Source: Erythrobacter sp. SG61-1L
Lineage (GTDB): Bacteria; Pseudomonadota; Alphaproteobacteria; Sphingomonadales; Sphingomonadaceae
Reading direction: 5' to 3'
Assembly: GCF_001305965.1 (NCBI RefSeq)
Contig: NZ_JXQC01000003.1
Location: forward strand, 682,001-746,000
DNA length: 64,000 nucleotides
Below the pieces are notes generated by a model, which was not told the DNA's origin, did not search any database, and saw only the letters and a program-made list of their open reading frames with translations. The stretch's first letter is position 1. Each line of letters begins with the position of its first letter. Made by a program: the position numbers and the translations under genes. Positions 40,264 through 47,925 of this stretch are shown here, piece after piece.

Positions 40264-40835
40264 TACTGGGCCTCCTTCGTTGGGTCTTTGGGGGGCAACT
40301 GGCTGAAGCCTGACAGCGCGAGACGCAGGCCCCGGTAGGTCCAATTGAAGCGGAAACGGCGTTCGTCGCTCGCGATGACCTGGGCGCCGACAAAGGTCTT
40401 GAGCGTGCCTGTCACATCGGAAGTCAGCCCCTTGGGGTCGACGGTCATCGACCGGATGACGAAGGCCTGGGTGACATCCGAACCCCGTTGCTCTTCGACA
40501 ATCCGGACGAGATCGGCCTTGAGGCGCCCGTAGCTTGCCGGATCGGCGAGCTTCAGGATCTCGTCCATCCAGTAGTCGAGGCCCTCGGGGCTGCGATTGA
40601 GGAGAACGAGCGCGGCATCGCGGGTCACGAGTTCGAGATAGTCGGCCTCGACCCCCGCGCTGCTGACAGTGAGCTGCTTGGGGAGCGTTGGAAGGAGGAC
40701 GACTTCGCGGTCGCGGGTGGTAGCAAGGCTGACCGCTACGACGAGCGCAATGCCAAGTCCGGCGCTGGTGAGCGCAAAGAGGTTGCGCTGGCGCAGCAGC
40801 GACTGCTGACGCTCGTGTGAAATGTCGGCAAACAT
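40263..40835 (-). CDS. traE: conjugal transfer protein TraE (VirB5/8-like)
   Basis: A 190-residue inner-membrane protein: N-terminal membrane helix (LFALTSAGLGIALVVAVSLAT) and a periplasmic domain with the TraE pattern (REVVLLPTLPKQLTVSSAGVEADYLELVTRDAALVLLNRSPEGLDYWMDEILKLADP). It is needed for pilus assembly. It begins 12 nt after traL and its stop overlaps the traK start. Confidence 0.92.
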   Translation of the reverse strand: MFADISHERQQSLLRQRNLFALTSAGLGIALVVAVSLATTRDREVVLLPTLPKQLTVSSAGVEADYLELVTRDAALVLLNRSPEGLDYWMDEILKLADPASYGRLKADLVRIVEEQRGSDVTQAFVIRSMTVDPKGLTSDVTGTLKTFVGAQVIASDERRFRFNWTYRGLRLALSGFSQLPPKDPTKEAQ

Positions 40836-40847
40836 GGATATCTCCCC

Positions 40848-41135
40848 TCAACCGGCAAGCAGGCGGCAGTGGGAAGGCGGCGTCGATTTCAGACCCAATA
40901 ATCCGGCCGGCAGATACCAATAGGCGGCATGGGCTACCCAGGAGCTGGCGCGTCCTGCTTTTGCCTTTCGCAGCGCGAACCAGGCGCCGAAAGCAACGAT
41001 GATGCCGACAAAGATATGCTGACTGAGGATGCCCCAAGTGAAGGGGATGAGCATCCCGGCGAACTCGTCGATGGTCCAGAAGCCGATGAGCTCCGGATCG
41101 TCGAGCCGACGCGGGATGATATATGGGTCTGCCAT
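40848..41135 (-). CDS. traL: pilus assembly protein TraL (VirB3-like)
   Basis: A 95-residue small inner-membrane protein with the TraL start (IIPRRLDDPELIGFWTIDEF) and two close membrane segments (FAGMLIPFTWGILSQHIFVGIIVAFGAWFAL). It is the VirB3 equivalent of F-type systems. It lies 26 nt after traA. Confidence 0.9.
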   Translation of the reverse strand: MADPYIIPRRLDDPELIGFWTIDEFAGMLIPFTWGILSQHIFVGIIVAFGAWFALRKAKAGRASSWVAHAAYWYLPAGLLGLKSTPPSHCRLLAG

Positions 41136-41161
41136 GGCGACGCGCCTTCCCGTCCGATGCG

Positions 41162-41506
41162 TCAGATGACCGCGGTGACGACCGAGGTGACGATCGGAAC
41201 ACCCGTGCCGACGCCGATGCCGACACCGACCGGAACAGCGACCTGTCCGAGCGAGAACCGGCCCGAGGCGAGACCGATGAGGCCGCCTGCAAGACTGAGG
41301 ACGGTGATGATCTTGCCGCCCGAGCCTTCGAGAAAATCGGTGAATTTCGTCAGGGCAGGGGTGAAGGTCGTGTCGGCGCCAGCGTAGGCGGCGCTCGCGG
41401 CCAGTGCTGCGACCGCAAGCGGTACCGCGAATGTCATGGCCCGCCCGAACTTCGAGGGGTTCTGATCAATGGCGCCGGAACGCCGGGGGAGGGTGAGAGA
41501 CTGCAT
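41162..41506 (-). CDS. traA: TraA-type propilin
   Basis: A 114-residue pilin precursor. The long leader (about 45 residues) has a hydrophobic stretch (MTFAVPLAVAALAASAAYA) ending in AYA-GAD, a signal peptidase site; the mature part is about 70 residues with two hydrophobic segments (KIITVLSLAGGLIGLASG and VAVPVGVGIGVGTGVPIVTSVVTAVI) around a short basic loop, the F-pilin layout. I chose the ATG at 41506, since GGAG lies 6 nt upstream; an in-frame ATG at 41518 lacks an RBS. First gene of the T4SS operon; a LexA box and TCTAGGA motif lie upstream. Confidence 0.82.
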   Translation of the reverse strand: MQSLTLPRRSGAIDQNPSKFGRAMTFAVPLAVAALAASAAYAGADTTFTPALTKFTDFLEGSGGKIITVLSLAGGLIGLASGRFSLGQVAVPVGVGIGVGTGVPIVTSVVTAVI

Positions 41507-41545
41507 ATGGAGCTCCATCTGGAGGGGGAAACCCAGCGTTCTTTC

Positions 41546-41560
41546 GTTCGCTGTGTGTTC
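41546..41560. promoter_or_regulatory. LexA-type box before the traA operon
   Basis: GTTC-GCTGTGT-GTTC (exact GTTC-N7-GTTC) 40 bp upstream of the traA start. A further GTTC lies 4 bp to its left (41538-41541). Confidence 0.6.
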
Positions 41561-41568
41561 CACATGCA

Positions 41569-41588
41569 TCTAGGAAATCGATGTAGGA
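41569..41588. promoter_or_regulatory. TCTAGGA-type operator motif before traA
   Basis: TCTAGGA followed by AATCGA and TGTAGGA. The left part (TCTAGGAAAT...CGAT) closely resembles the palindromic operator at the S24 repressor (10846-10866), suggesting that repressor also acts here. Confidence 0.45.
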
Positions 41589-41738
41589 AAGTCGGATTGC
41601 CGCTGGGGCTGAAGTGGCGGACGGATATGGACGCATCAATTGGCCGGCGTCGGCGATAATACGCAGAAACAGCGGCTTATCTGGTAATCAACGTCGACGA
41701 GTTCCGACAAGCGTGGCGGTGATTGTCGGCGACTCGGG

Positions 41739-41783
41739 CCTAGGAGATGATTCGCCTAGAAACGAGATGTTCCGTAAATGTTC
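41739..41783. promoter_or_regulatory. operator-like repeat and LexA-type box before the XRE gene
   Basis: CCTAGGA (41739-41745) and GCCTAGA (41754-41760) form an inverted repeat related to the TCTAGGA motif. GTTC-CGTAAAT-GTTC (41769-41783) is an exact LexA-type box. Both lie between divergent traA and the XRE gene. The stretch 41507-41854 holds no gene. Confidence 0.5.
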
Positions 41784-41854
41784 TTTTCATTTTCCTACAT
41801 CGATCGCGCGCGATATGGCTACGACTCAGTTCCTCATCGTTGGAGTTTTTGTCG

Positions 41855-42316
41855 ATGCATCAGCCCGCGCCATTCCGAGGCGAAGCCAACACCAGCCTCG
41901 CGCACATTCTTGCCCATGCAATCGAGTCGTCTGACAAGCCCAAGCACCAGATCGCTCGAGAAGTCGGGATCCACCGCGAGACCCTGCTTCGTGTCATGCG
42001 CGGCGATCGGCCGATCGGCCTTGATGAAGCCGCGCGCGTTCTCGATGTCTGCGGCGCCTTTCCCCGCGCCAGCATGATCCTCGCCCTGGCTGGTCAGGAG
42101 GATCTCGCCTGCGAATGGATGCGCAGCGAAATGGGGGAGTTCCTTGAGGACTTCTTTACGGCCTTGCCAGGTCAGCTCGAACGCACGCTTGGGCGACGCG
42201 TCGAGGATTTGCGGCCCCGGTGGGCGAACGGCACTTCGCAGCTCGTTGCCCGTATGCTTGCCAAGCATATCGATGATTTTGCCAACCGCGACATTTCGAT
42301 GGCGCTGCCGCGCTGA
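41855..42316 (+). CDS. XRE-like transcriptional regulator
   Basis: A 153-residue protein divergent from the traA operon. Residues 14-70 contain a helix-turn-helix (KHQIAREVGIHRETLLRVMRGDRPIGLDEAARVLDVCG). The C-terminal half is helical (EWMRSEMGEFLEDFFTALPGQLERTLG) and may sense or dimerise. I chose the ATG at 41855, with GGAG 9 nt upstream. The location between two LexA-type boxes and the TCTAGGA-like repeats suggests a control gene for transfer. Whether it activates or represses traA is not visible. Confidence 0.78.
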   Translation: MHQPAPFRGEANTSLAHILAHAIESSDKPKHQIAREVGIHRETLLRVMRGDRPIGLDEAARVLDVCGAFPRASMILALAGQEDLACEWMRSEMGEFLEDFFTALPGQLERTLGRRVEDLRPRWANGTSQLVARMLAKHIDDFANRDISMALPR

Positions 42317-42365
42317 TCCAATTCACCTCGGAGGGGACCGAGAAATTGACCCGACAGGAGCGATC

Positions 42366-42617
42366 ATGAATGCACATCCCCAGCCTACCGAGGACGGCGC
42401 AAGCGCAAACCAGGCGTCGCCACAAGTCCCCCCGCCGGCAAGGCTTTTGCGGCTGCCTGAAGTCATCGACCGCGTTGGCCTGCGTCGTTCGGCTATCTAT
42501 CAGCGGATGAGCGAAGGCCGCTTTCCGAAATCCCGTTCGCTCGGCCCCAAATGCGCTGTCTGGGTGGAAGCAGAGATCAACGACTGGATCGATGAAATTG
42601 CAAGACGCAATACTTGA
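42366..42617 (+). CDS. AlpA-family DNA-binding protein
   Basis: An 83-residue MerR-like winged-helix protein of the AlpA/Prophage_AlpA kind: RLLRLPEVIDRVGLRRSAIYQRMSEGRFPKSRSLGPKCAVWVEAEINDWI is the full signature (helix-turn-helix, RFPK, W-x-E-x-E-x-x-x-W). The N-terminal 25 residues are disordered. AGGAG lies before the ATG. It follows the XRE gene by 49 nt, so both may form one regulatory operon. AlpA proteins activate excision or transfer genes in mobile elements, so it may be an excisionase-type factor; no integrase is in the window. The 174 nt after it hold nothing I recognise. Confidence 0.85.
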   Translation: MNAHPQPTEDGASANQASPQVPPPARLLRLPEVIDRVGLRRSAIYQRMSEGRFPKSRSLGPKCAVWVEAEINDWIDEIARRNT

Positions 42618-42791
42618 ATATTCAAGGGGGATAGCGAGGCCTTTGGAAATCCCGAGGGCTATAAAGTCGAGCAATGATTTCATCGTGTATGGAGTTTTAA
42701 GCCTCTTGCCCGTCCACCCGGGCCTTCAAGACGACCATAGTCGAGAAAGATCGCAGTCGGGTGTTATTACTCGCCCGGGGTGTCGACAGCC

Positions 42792-43424
42792 TCAACCCAG
42801 GCTTGCTTCTCGCCATGCCGGCACAGCGTCGCGAAGGACGCGCCAGGACGATCTGAGAAAGATGAAGGCAATGAGCCCACCCACCACAATGTCGGGCCAT
42901 ACTGAACCACTCATATGGACCAGACCTGCAGCGACAATGACACCGAAGTTGGAAACCACATCGTTCCGCGAGCATTCGAATGTGCTGCTCATATTCACGT
43001 TGCGGTTGCGGAAGCGCCACAGTAGCGCAAGGCACACGACATTCGCGGCGAGCGCGGTACCTCCGAACAACAGCATGAGCGACGATGATGGCGGGACACC
43101 ATTGACGATCTTGTCGGCAATCTCCCAGAGTACTGCTGCGCCAAAGACGAAAATGATGATCCCCTTCACGATTGCCGCGCCAGCCTCCCATTGCGCTCCG
43201 CGATGCAACGCGTAGAGGCTCAAGGCGTAAACCACACCATCTCCGAACATGTCGATTGAATCTGCCATGAGCGCAGATGATTGCGCGACCACCCCACCTG
43301 AAAACTCGACGATGAACATCGCGAAATTGATCGCCATTACAATAATGAGAACGCGACGCTGATCCCGTTTTGTCGCCATCTCAGCGATCGCTTCGCTCTT
43401 CTTCGAGCAGCAGTCATCAGCCAT
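42792..43424 (-). CDS. cation diffusion facilitator-type metal exporter
   Basis: A 210-residue inner-membrane CDF transporter with about six membrane helices, without the usual cytoplasmic C-terminal metal domain. The metal site in TM2 reads ADSIDMFGD (D55, D58, D62) and in TM5 ECSRNDVVSNFG (C151, D155), instead of the usual HxxxD pairs, so its metal preference may differ from Zn CDFs. The N-terminus has DCCS, a possible metal-binding patch. A MerR-type promoter (43500-43530) drives it, with the regulator divergent. Confidence 0.85.
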   Translation of the reverse strand: MADDCCSKKSEAIAEMATKRDQRRVLIIVMAINFAMFIVEFSGGVVAQSSALMADSIDMFGDGVVYALSLYALHRGAQWEAGAAIVKGIIIFVFGAAVLWEIADKIVNGVPPSSSLMLLFGGTALAANVVCLALLWRFRNRNVNMSSTFECSRNDVVSNFGVIVAAGLVHMSGSVWPDIVVGGLIAFIFLRSSWRVLRDAVPAWREASLG

Positions 43425-43499
43425 TTGAACCCTCTAATTACGACGGAACGAATGGGATGGCCGATGCCGGTCGCTGTCGTCTCCGTTGATTGATTGCAC

Positions 43500-43530
43500 A
43501 CTATGAACCTTGTAGGAACTACAAGGTCAA
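43500..43530 (-). promoter_or_regulatory. MerR-type promoter and operator of the CDF gene
   Basis: On the minus strand, -35 TTGACC (43530-43525), a long 19-nt spacer and -10 CATAGT (43505-43500). The spacer holds ACCTTGTAG-GAA-CTACAAGGT on the + strand, a perfect inverted repeat (43507-43527). A 19-nt spacer with a dyad is the hallmark of MerR-family activation. Confidence 0.82.
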
Positions 43531-43555
43531 GAGGGCGACGGTCAGGACCAACACG

Positions 43556-43948
43556 ATGAGGATCGGAGAACTTGCTCGCGCAACGGGCGTGAGTGCGGAG
43601 ACAATTCGCTTCTACGAACGCGAGGGCATTCTAAAGCGGCCGGCTCGCACTGCGAGCAACTATCGCGACTACGGAAAGAATGATCTGGCATTGCTCAAAT
43701 TCATCCGTTCCGCGCGCGATCTGGGATTCTCGATGGCGCAGGTGCGTGAGCTACTGGATTTAGCAGACGACCGCTCCCGATCGTGCGTCGCAGTAGACGA
43801 GTTGGCTCGTGCGCATCTTGCCGACGTTGACCGCAAGATCGCGGAGCTTTCGTCGCTTCGCAACGAACTCGCCCGATTGCTGTCGAAATGTGAGCAAGGC
43901 TCTATTGAAGACTGTCTGATAATTGAAGCTCTCGGACAGCAAGGATAG
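43556..43948 (+). CDS. MerR-family metal-responsive regulator
   Basis: A 130-residue activator with the MerR winged helix (MRIGELARATGVSAETIRFYEREGIL) and a dimerisation helix. C77, C112 and C120 (KCEQGSIEDCLIIEAL) form the metal-binding set: C112-x7-C120 as in CueR-type loops, plus a Cys at the position of ZntR C79. That combination suggests a divalent metal rather than Cu(I), but this is inference. It is divergent from the CDF exporter and should activate the promoter at 43500-43530. The start at 43556 follows AGGACC. Confidence 0.87.
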   Translation: MRIGELARATGVSAETIRFYEREGILKRPARTASNYRDYGKNDLALLKFIRSARDLGFSMAQVRELLDLADDRSRSCVAVDELARAHLADVDRKIAELSSLRNELARLLSKCEQGSIEDCLIIEALGQQG

Positions 43949-44022
43949 CGCGAGTGAGGCCGCGCTCATTCGGTTCGCTTGAGTTGCCCTATTTGCTAGT
44001 CCGTCGGCGAGGAGGGTGAACG

Positions 44023-44643
44023 GTGAGCAGCGACATGGAGGCACATTGGAACCGGGTCTACCGGCAAAAAGGTAGCAATGGGGTTAGCTGGTATCAGGAG
44101 AAGCCCACACTGTCTCTCGCAGCCCTTGATCGCTTCGGTGCGCGGCCCACGGATGCACTCATTGACGTAGGTGGAGGAGCGTCTTCGCTTGTCGACCATC
44201 TGCTTGACCGTGGCTGGGAGGATCTTTCTGTACTCGATCTAGCGCAGTCGTCACTTGATGCGGCCCGTTTGCGACTGGGTGATCGTGGCGAACAGATCGT
44301 GTGGATTCGTGCGGATATCACGCAGTGGACGCCACCCCGCAGCTATGACGTCTGGCATGATCGGGCTGTTTTTCATTTTCTGACGGAGCCGGCCCAGCGC
44401 TCAGCATACAAGGCTGCACTTGCGCAGGGTCTCTTACCGGGAGGATTGGTCATCATGGCAACCTTTGCCCCTGACGGTCCGGAAAAATGCAGCGGTCTGC
44501 CTGTCGTACGCTACGACGCGGAAGGTTTGCAGGCGGAACCCGGCGACAGCTTTGAATTGCTGGAGGACTGGCGCGAAGAGCACGTTACCCCGTGGGGCGA
44601 CAGACAGGCTTTTGTCTGGTGCGTATTTAGAAAACGATCATGA
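44023..44643 (+). CDS. class I SAM-dependent methyltransferase
   Basis: A 206-residue soluble methyltransferase. Motif I VGGGASSLVDHLLDRG, acidic loop VLDLAQSSLDAAR, motif II-like RADITQWTP and motif III WHDRAVFHFLTEP. The start WNRVYRQKGSNGVSWYQEKP is typical of small-molecule (thiol or metalloid) methyltransferase-like proteins near heavy-metal genes. A GTG start at 44023 has AGGAGG 7 nt upstream; an ATG at 44035 is possible. It lies between the MerR gene and the Cus genes, so it may be linked to metal detoxification; the substrate is unknown. Confidence 0.83.
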   Translation: MSSDMEAHWNRVYRQKGSNGVSWYQEKPTLSLAALDRFGARPTDALIDVGGGASSLVDHLLDRGWEDLSVLDLAQSSLDAARLRLGDRGEQIVWIRADITQWTPPRSYDVWHDRAVFHFLTEPAQRSAYKAALAQGLLPGGLVIMATFAPDGPEKCSGLPVVRYDAEGLQAEPGDSFELLEDWREEHVTPWGDRQAFVWCVFRKRS

Positions 44644-44717
44644 GAGCACGACGAACAAAAGGCTGGCAATAGGTATGCCAGCTTGATCGCATTCGCGGCT
44701 ACGGGTATCGAAGCCTG

Positions 44718-45083
44718 GTGACCATCCTGCGCGCCTTTGCCGTATTGTGCATGAGCTTCGGCCTGTTCGTGCAGGTCGCCGCGCATGCGGCTGCAGTCCC
44801 GCAACTCCAGGTGGCCGAAATGGATTGCGCGGAAATGCACCAATCGGCTCCCGGTCAGATGAGCATGCAGGATCAGGTTCCCGATGACAGCGGGCCTTGC
44901 AAGAACAAGACGCTCGACTGCCTTGTCGCGATGAACTGCATCCCCCCGCTGTTCATGTCGGATACAACGGCCGGTTCGGTCGCTCTTCAGTTCCATCGGC
45001 CTCTCTACCAGGCATCGGGCAAGGACTGGCTCCCGGGTTCGTCGTCCGCACCTGAACCACCCCCTCCAGAAACAATTTCCTGA
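44718..45083 (+). CDS. small periplasmic metal-associated protein
   Basis: A 121-residue protein with a signal peptide (about residues 1-25, LRAFAVLCMSFGLFVQVAAHAAA) and a Met/Cys/His-rich middle (EMDCAEMHQSAPGQMSMQDQ, CKNKTLDCLVAMNCIPP), ending in a Pro-rich tail. It starts with GTG in a region with a hairpin just upstream (44662-44682, GCTGGCA/TGCCAGC). I recognise small proteins of this kind preceding CusCBA genes in sphingomonads, but no family. It probably binds copper or silver in the periplasm, by composition and context. Confidence 0.6.
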   Translation: MTILRAFAVLCMSFGLFVQVAAHAAAVPQLQVAEMDCAEMHQSAPGQMSMQDQVPDDSGPCKNKTLDCLVAMNCIPPLFMSDTTAGSVALQFHRPLYQASGKDWLPGSSSAPEPPPPETIS

Positions 45084-45196
45084 TCTTCGCTAGTGCGGGC
45101 GCTGCCCGTGCTCCCCGACTCCAGCAAAGCTTCGTGCTGGCCTGGAGTGCGAAGCCGTGGCGGCAGGGCCGCTAACGGCGAGCCAGGAATTCAGAC

Positions 45197-46423
45197 ATGA
45201 GGTATTTCCTCGCATTCTGCGGGGCTTTGATGTCGGGCATGTCGCCGGTATTGGCCCGGCCGGTCAGCTACGACGAAGCCTTGCGCGGCGCTGTTCTGGG
45301 ACAGCCGCAAGTAAGATCGCGCGAACTGCAACTCGATGCGCGTCGCAGCGCCGCCGATGCTGCCGACGAACTGCCCGATCCGACACTGCGCGCGGGCATC
45401 CGCAATCTTCCCGTTACCGGCCCCGATCTCCTGGACCCGACAATGATGACCATGCTCGAGGTCGGGATCGAACAACAGATACCCAATCTTGCGGAGAGGC
45501 GCGCAAGGGCCGGTATCGCCACTGCCGATATCGAAACTGCCAGCGCCGAACTTGCCCGTACCCGATATCTGGCGCGACTGGGGGCAGGCGAATCCTGGGT
45601 TCGGCTGGCCTATGCCCAGCGTAGGCTGGTGGTCGCGGATACTGCGCTCGATCAGGTTTACGAACTTGTCCCTGTCTCCCGCAGCGCGGTCTCATCGGGC
45701 TCGGCGCGCCCCGCTGAAAGTCTCGAGGTTCGCCGCGCTGTTCTCGAGATCGAGGACGCACGAACTGCCATCGAAGCCGACGAGGCGGCGGCGCAGGCGC
45801 AGCTTGCACGATATATCGATGAAACCGATGCGGTCGCGGCAGGCGAACCTCCTTCCGCCGAAATCGATCCCGAAGAATTACGGCGAAGTCTAGCGAACCA
45901 TCCAGAGATCCTGCTTGCGGGTGCCCAGTTACGCGAGATGCAGGCAAGGGTCGATCTCGCCCGGTCCGACAACCGGCCCGATTTCGGAGTGAGTGCCAGC
46001 TACGGGGTTCGCGAACGCCAGTACGGCGATATGTTCACTGTCATGGGGAGCATAACGCTTCCCCTCTTCGGCAAGCATCGCCAGCAACCGCTGATTGCTG
46101 CCGCGGACGCAGAAGCCCAGGCCGCAATCGCCAATCGCGAAGACCGGATGCGAGCTCTGAACGCTCGGTTCGAAGCCGATCTTGCCGTTTGGCGAAGCGC
46201 TTTTCGCCAATGGCAGAGGGCACGCGAGGAACTGCTGCCATTGGCCAGGGACAGGGTATCCCTCGAAACTGCCAGCTATGCCGCCGGACGTGCCGACCTG
46301 ATCGACGTCATCGCGGCGATCAAGGCGTTGGCACTCCTCGATATCGAAATCCTGAGGCGTGAGGAGGCCACCGTGGCAGCCGCCACGAGGCTCCGCCTGG
46401 CTTACACGGAGGATGTTCAGTGA
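45197..46423 (+). CDS. cusC: outer-membrane factor of Cu/Ag efflux (TolC family, CusC-like)
   Basis: A 408-residue TolC-family protein with a signal peptide (MRYFLAFCGALMSGMSPVLA) and two OEP repeats of long coiled-coil helices (YDEALRGAVLGQPQVRSRELQLDARR..., PEILLAGAQLREMQARVDLARSDNRPDFGVSASYG). It is the outer-membrane channel of the tripartite RND pump made with the next two genes. Its stop overlaps the cusB start (GTGA at 46420-46423). It is closest to CzcC/CusC-like proteins; the symbol follows context. Confidence 0.87.
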   Translation: MRYFLAFCGALMSGMSPVLARPVSYDEALRGAVLGQPQVRSRELQLDARRSAADAADELPDPTLRAGIRNLPVTGPDLLDPTMMTMLEVGIEQQIPNLAERRARAGIATADIETASAELARTRYLARLGAGESWVRLAYAQRRLVVADTALDQVYELVPVSRSAVSSGSARPAESLEVRRAVLEIEDARTAIEADEAAAQAQLARYIDETDAVAAGEPPSAEIDPEELRRSLANHPEILLAGAQLREMQARVDLARSDNRPDFGVSASYGVRERQYGDMFTVMGSITLPLFGKHRQQPLIAAADAEAQAAIANREDRMRALNARFEADLAVWRSAFRQWQRAREELLPLARDRVSLETASYAAGRADLIDVIAAIKALALLDIEILRREEATVAAATRLRLAYTEDVQ

Positions 46424-47925
46424 CAAATGCGTGGAGCAGGCTCACCCCGCGTCACAAATCGTGGATGGTCACCGGCGTTATCGTCCTGACGACCTTTGCT
46501 GCCGGATACGGAATTGCGCGACTGGGAACGCAGGGCGATTCCACTGTTGCCGTAAGCGCTGATTGCGAGGACGTGCTGTACTGGTACGATCCGATGGTGC
46601 CCGGTCAGCATTTCAACGAGCCCGGCAAATCACCGTTCATGGACATGCAACTGGTGCCCAAATGCGCTGGAGAGGAAGCATCGACCGGTGTGCGCATCGA
46701 TCCGGGACTGGTCCAGAACTTTGGCATTCGCACTTCGGCTGCCGAATATGGCGTCCTTGAACCGGAAATCACGGTCACCGGGGTGCTTGCCTATAACGGC
46801 CGTGATGTCGCCATCGTGCAGCCACGTGCGGGGGGATATGTTCAACGCACTTATGGCCGCGCTCCTGATGATGTCGTGGCCCGCGGTGCCCCTATCGCCG
46901 ACATTCTCGTTCCCGAATGGGGCGGAGCCCAGGAGGAATACCTCGCAGTGGCCCGCACCGGGAACAGCGAACTTGCTGCGGCAGCGCGTGAACGGATGCG
47001 GTTGCAGGGCATGTCCGACTCCCTGATTTCTTCGGTCGCGCGCAGCGGACGCCCTCATTCCACTATTACGGTTACAGCTCCTATCAGCGGTGCAATCACC
47101 GCGTTGGGAGTGCGCTCGGGAATGACGGTCGCCTCGGGCCAGACGCTGGCCGAGATCAGCGGGTTCTCACCCATCTGGCTCGAGGCCAATGTTCCGGAGG
47201 CGCATGCTAGCTCCGTGAGGGTTGGCCAGCCAATCGAAGCGAGCCTGACCGCCTTTCCAGAAGACCGCTTCAGCGGCCGTATTGTCGCCATCTTGGCGAC
47301 CGCGCAGGCTGCGAGCCGGACGATCACCGTTCGCGCGGAACTCTCCAACCCCGGCGGGCGGCTGAAACCGGGGATGTTTGCGCAGGTCACGCTCCTACCC
47401 GAACGGCGCGAAGCGCTGCTGATCCCGTCGGAGGCGGTAATCCGTACCGGCCGGCGCACTATCGTCATGCTGAAGCAGGATGCCGGGGGATTTGCGCCGG
47501 CGGAGGTTCGGATCGGCCGGGAAGCGAACGGTCGGACCGAGGTTCTCGCCGGACTCGCCCCCGGCGAGGAAGTGGTAACTTCCGGGCAATTCCTGCTCGA
47601 TTCCGAAGCCAGCCTGACTGGCCTCGATATCCGGCCAGTCGACGCGGCTAGCGGGGACACAGGCAGTGGCGGCGGCGCGCGCACTCAAGGTGCCGGTAAC
47701 GCGACCCTTAGCGCAACGGGGACGATCGAGAAGATCGGTGAGCGCTCAATCACGCTTAGGCATGGACCGGTACCGCGACTCGATTGGCCGGCAATGACAA
47801 TGGCATTCGCCGTTGAGGGCAGCGCGCAGCTACGCGGACTGAAACGTGGCGACCACGTTCGCTTCACCTTTACGCAGAGCGAGGCCGGACCACGCATCGC
47901 GTCGATCACGAAGGTGGATCAATGA
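46420..47925 (+). CDS. cusB: RND periplasmic adaptor CusB with fused CusF-like domain
   Basis: A 501-residue membrane-fusion protein. An N-terminal anchor ([20 protein letters not shown]) is followed by a heavy-metal-binding motif ([12 protein letters not shown]...[14 protein letters not shown]), the barrel-sandwich and alpha-hairpin domains ([45 protein letters not shown]), then a C-terminal CusF-like domain (about residues 425-500: [30 protein letters not shown]) with the His, Trp and Met-x-Met ligands of CusF. It starts in the cusC stop and overlaps cusA. Confidence 0.93.
   Translation: MTNAWSRLTPRHKSWMVTGVIVLTTFAAGYGIARLGTQGDSTVAVSADCEDVLYWYDPMVPGQHFNEPGKSPFMDMQLVPKCAGEEASTGVRIDPGLVQNFGIRTSAAEYGVLEPEITVTGVLAYNGRDVAIVQPRAGGYVQRTYGRAPDDVVARGAPIADILVPEWGGAQEEYLAVARTGNSELAAAARERMRLQGMSDSLISSVARSGRPHSTITVTAPISGAITALGVRSGMTVASGQTLAEISGFSPIWLEANVPEAHASSVRVGQPIEASLTAFPEDRFSGRIVAILATAQAASRTITVRAELSNPGGRLKPGMFAQVTLLPERREALLIPSEAVIRTGRRTIVMLKQDAGGFAPAEVRIGREANGRTEVLAGLAPGEEVVTSGQFLLDSEASLTGLDIRPVDAASGDTGSGGGARTQGAGNATLSATGTIEKIGERSITLRHGPVPRLDWPAMTMAFAVEGSAQLRGLKRGDHVRFTFTQSEAGPRIASITKVDQ

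Noticed and set aside
42366-42617. Treating the AlpA-like gene as proof of an integrated element.
   Set aside because: AlpA-like proteins also occur on plasmids, and no integrase or attachment site is visible in the window.
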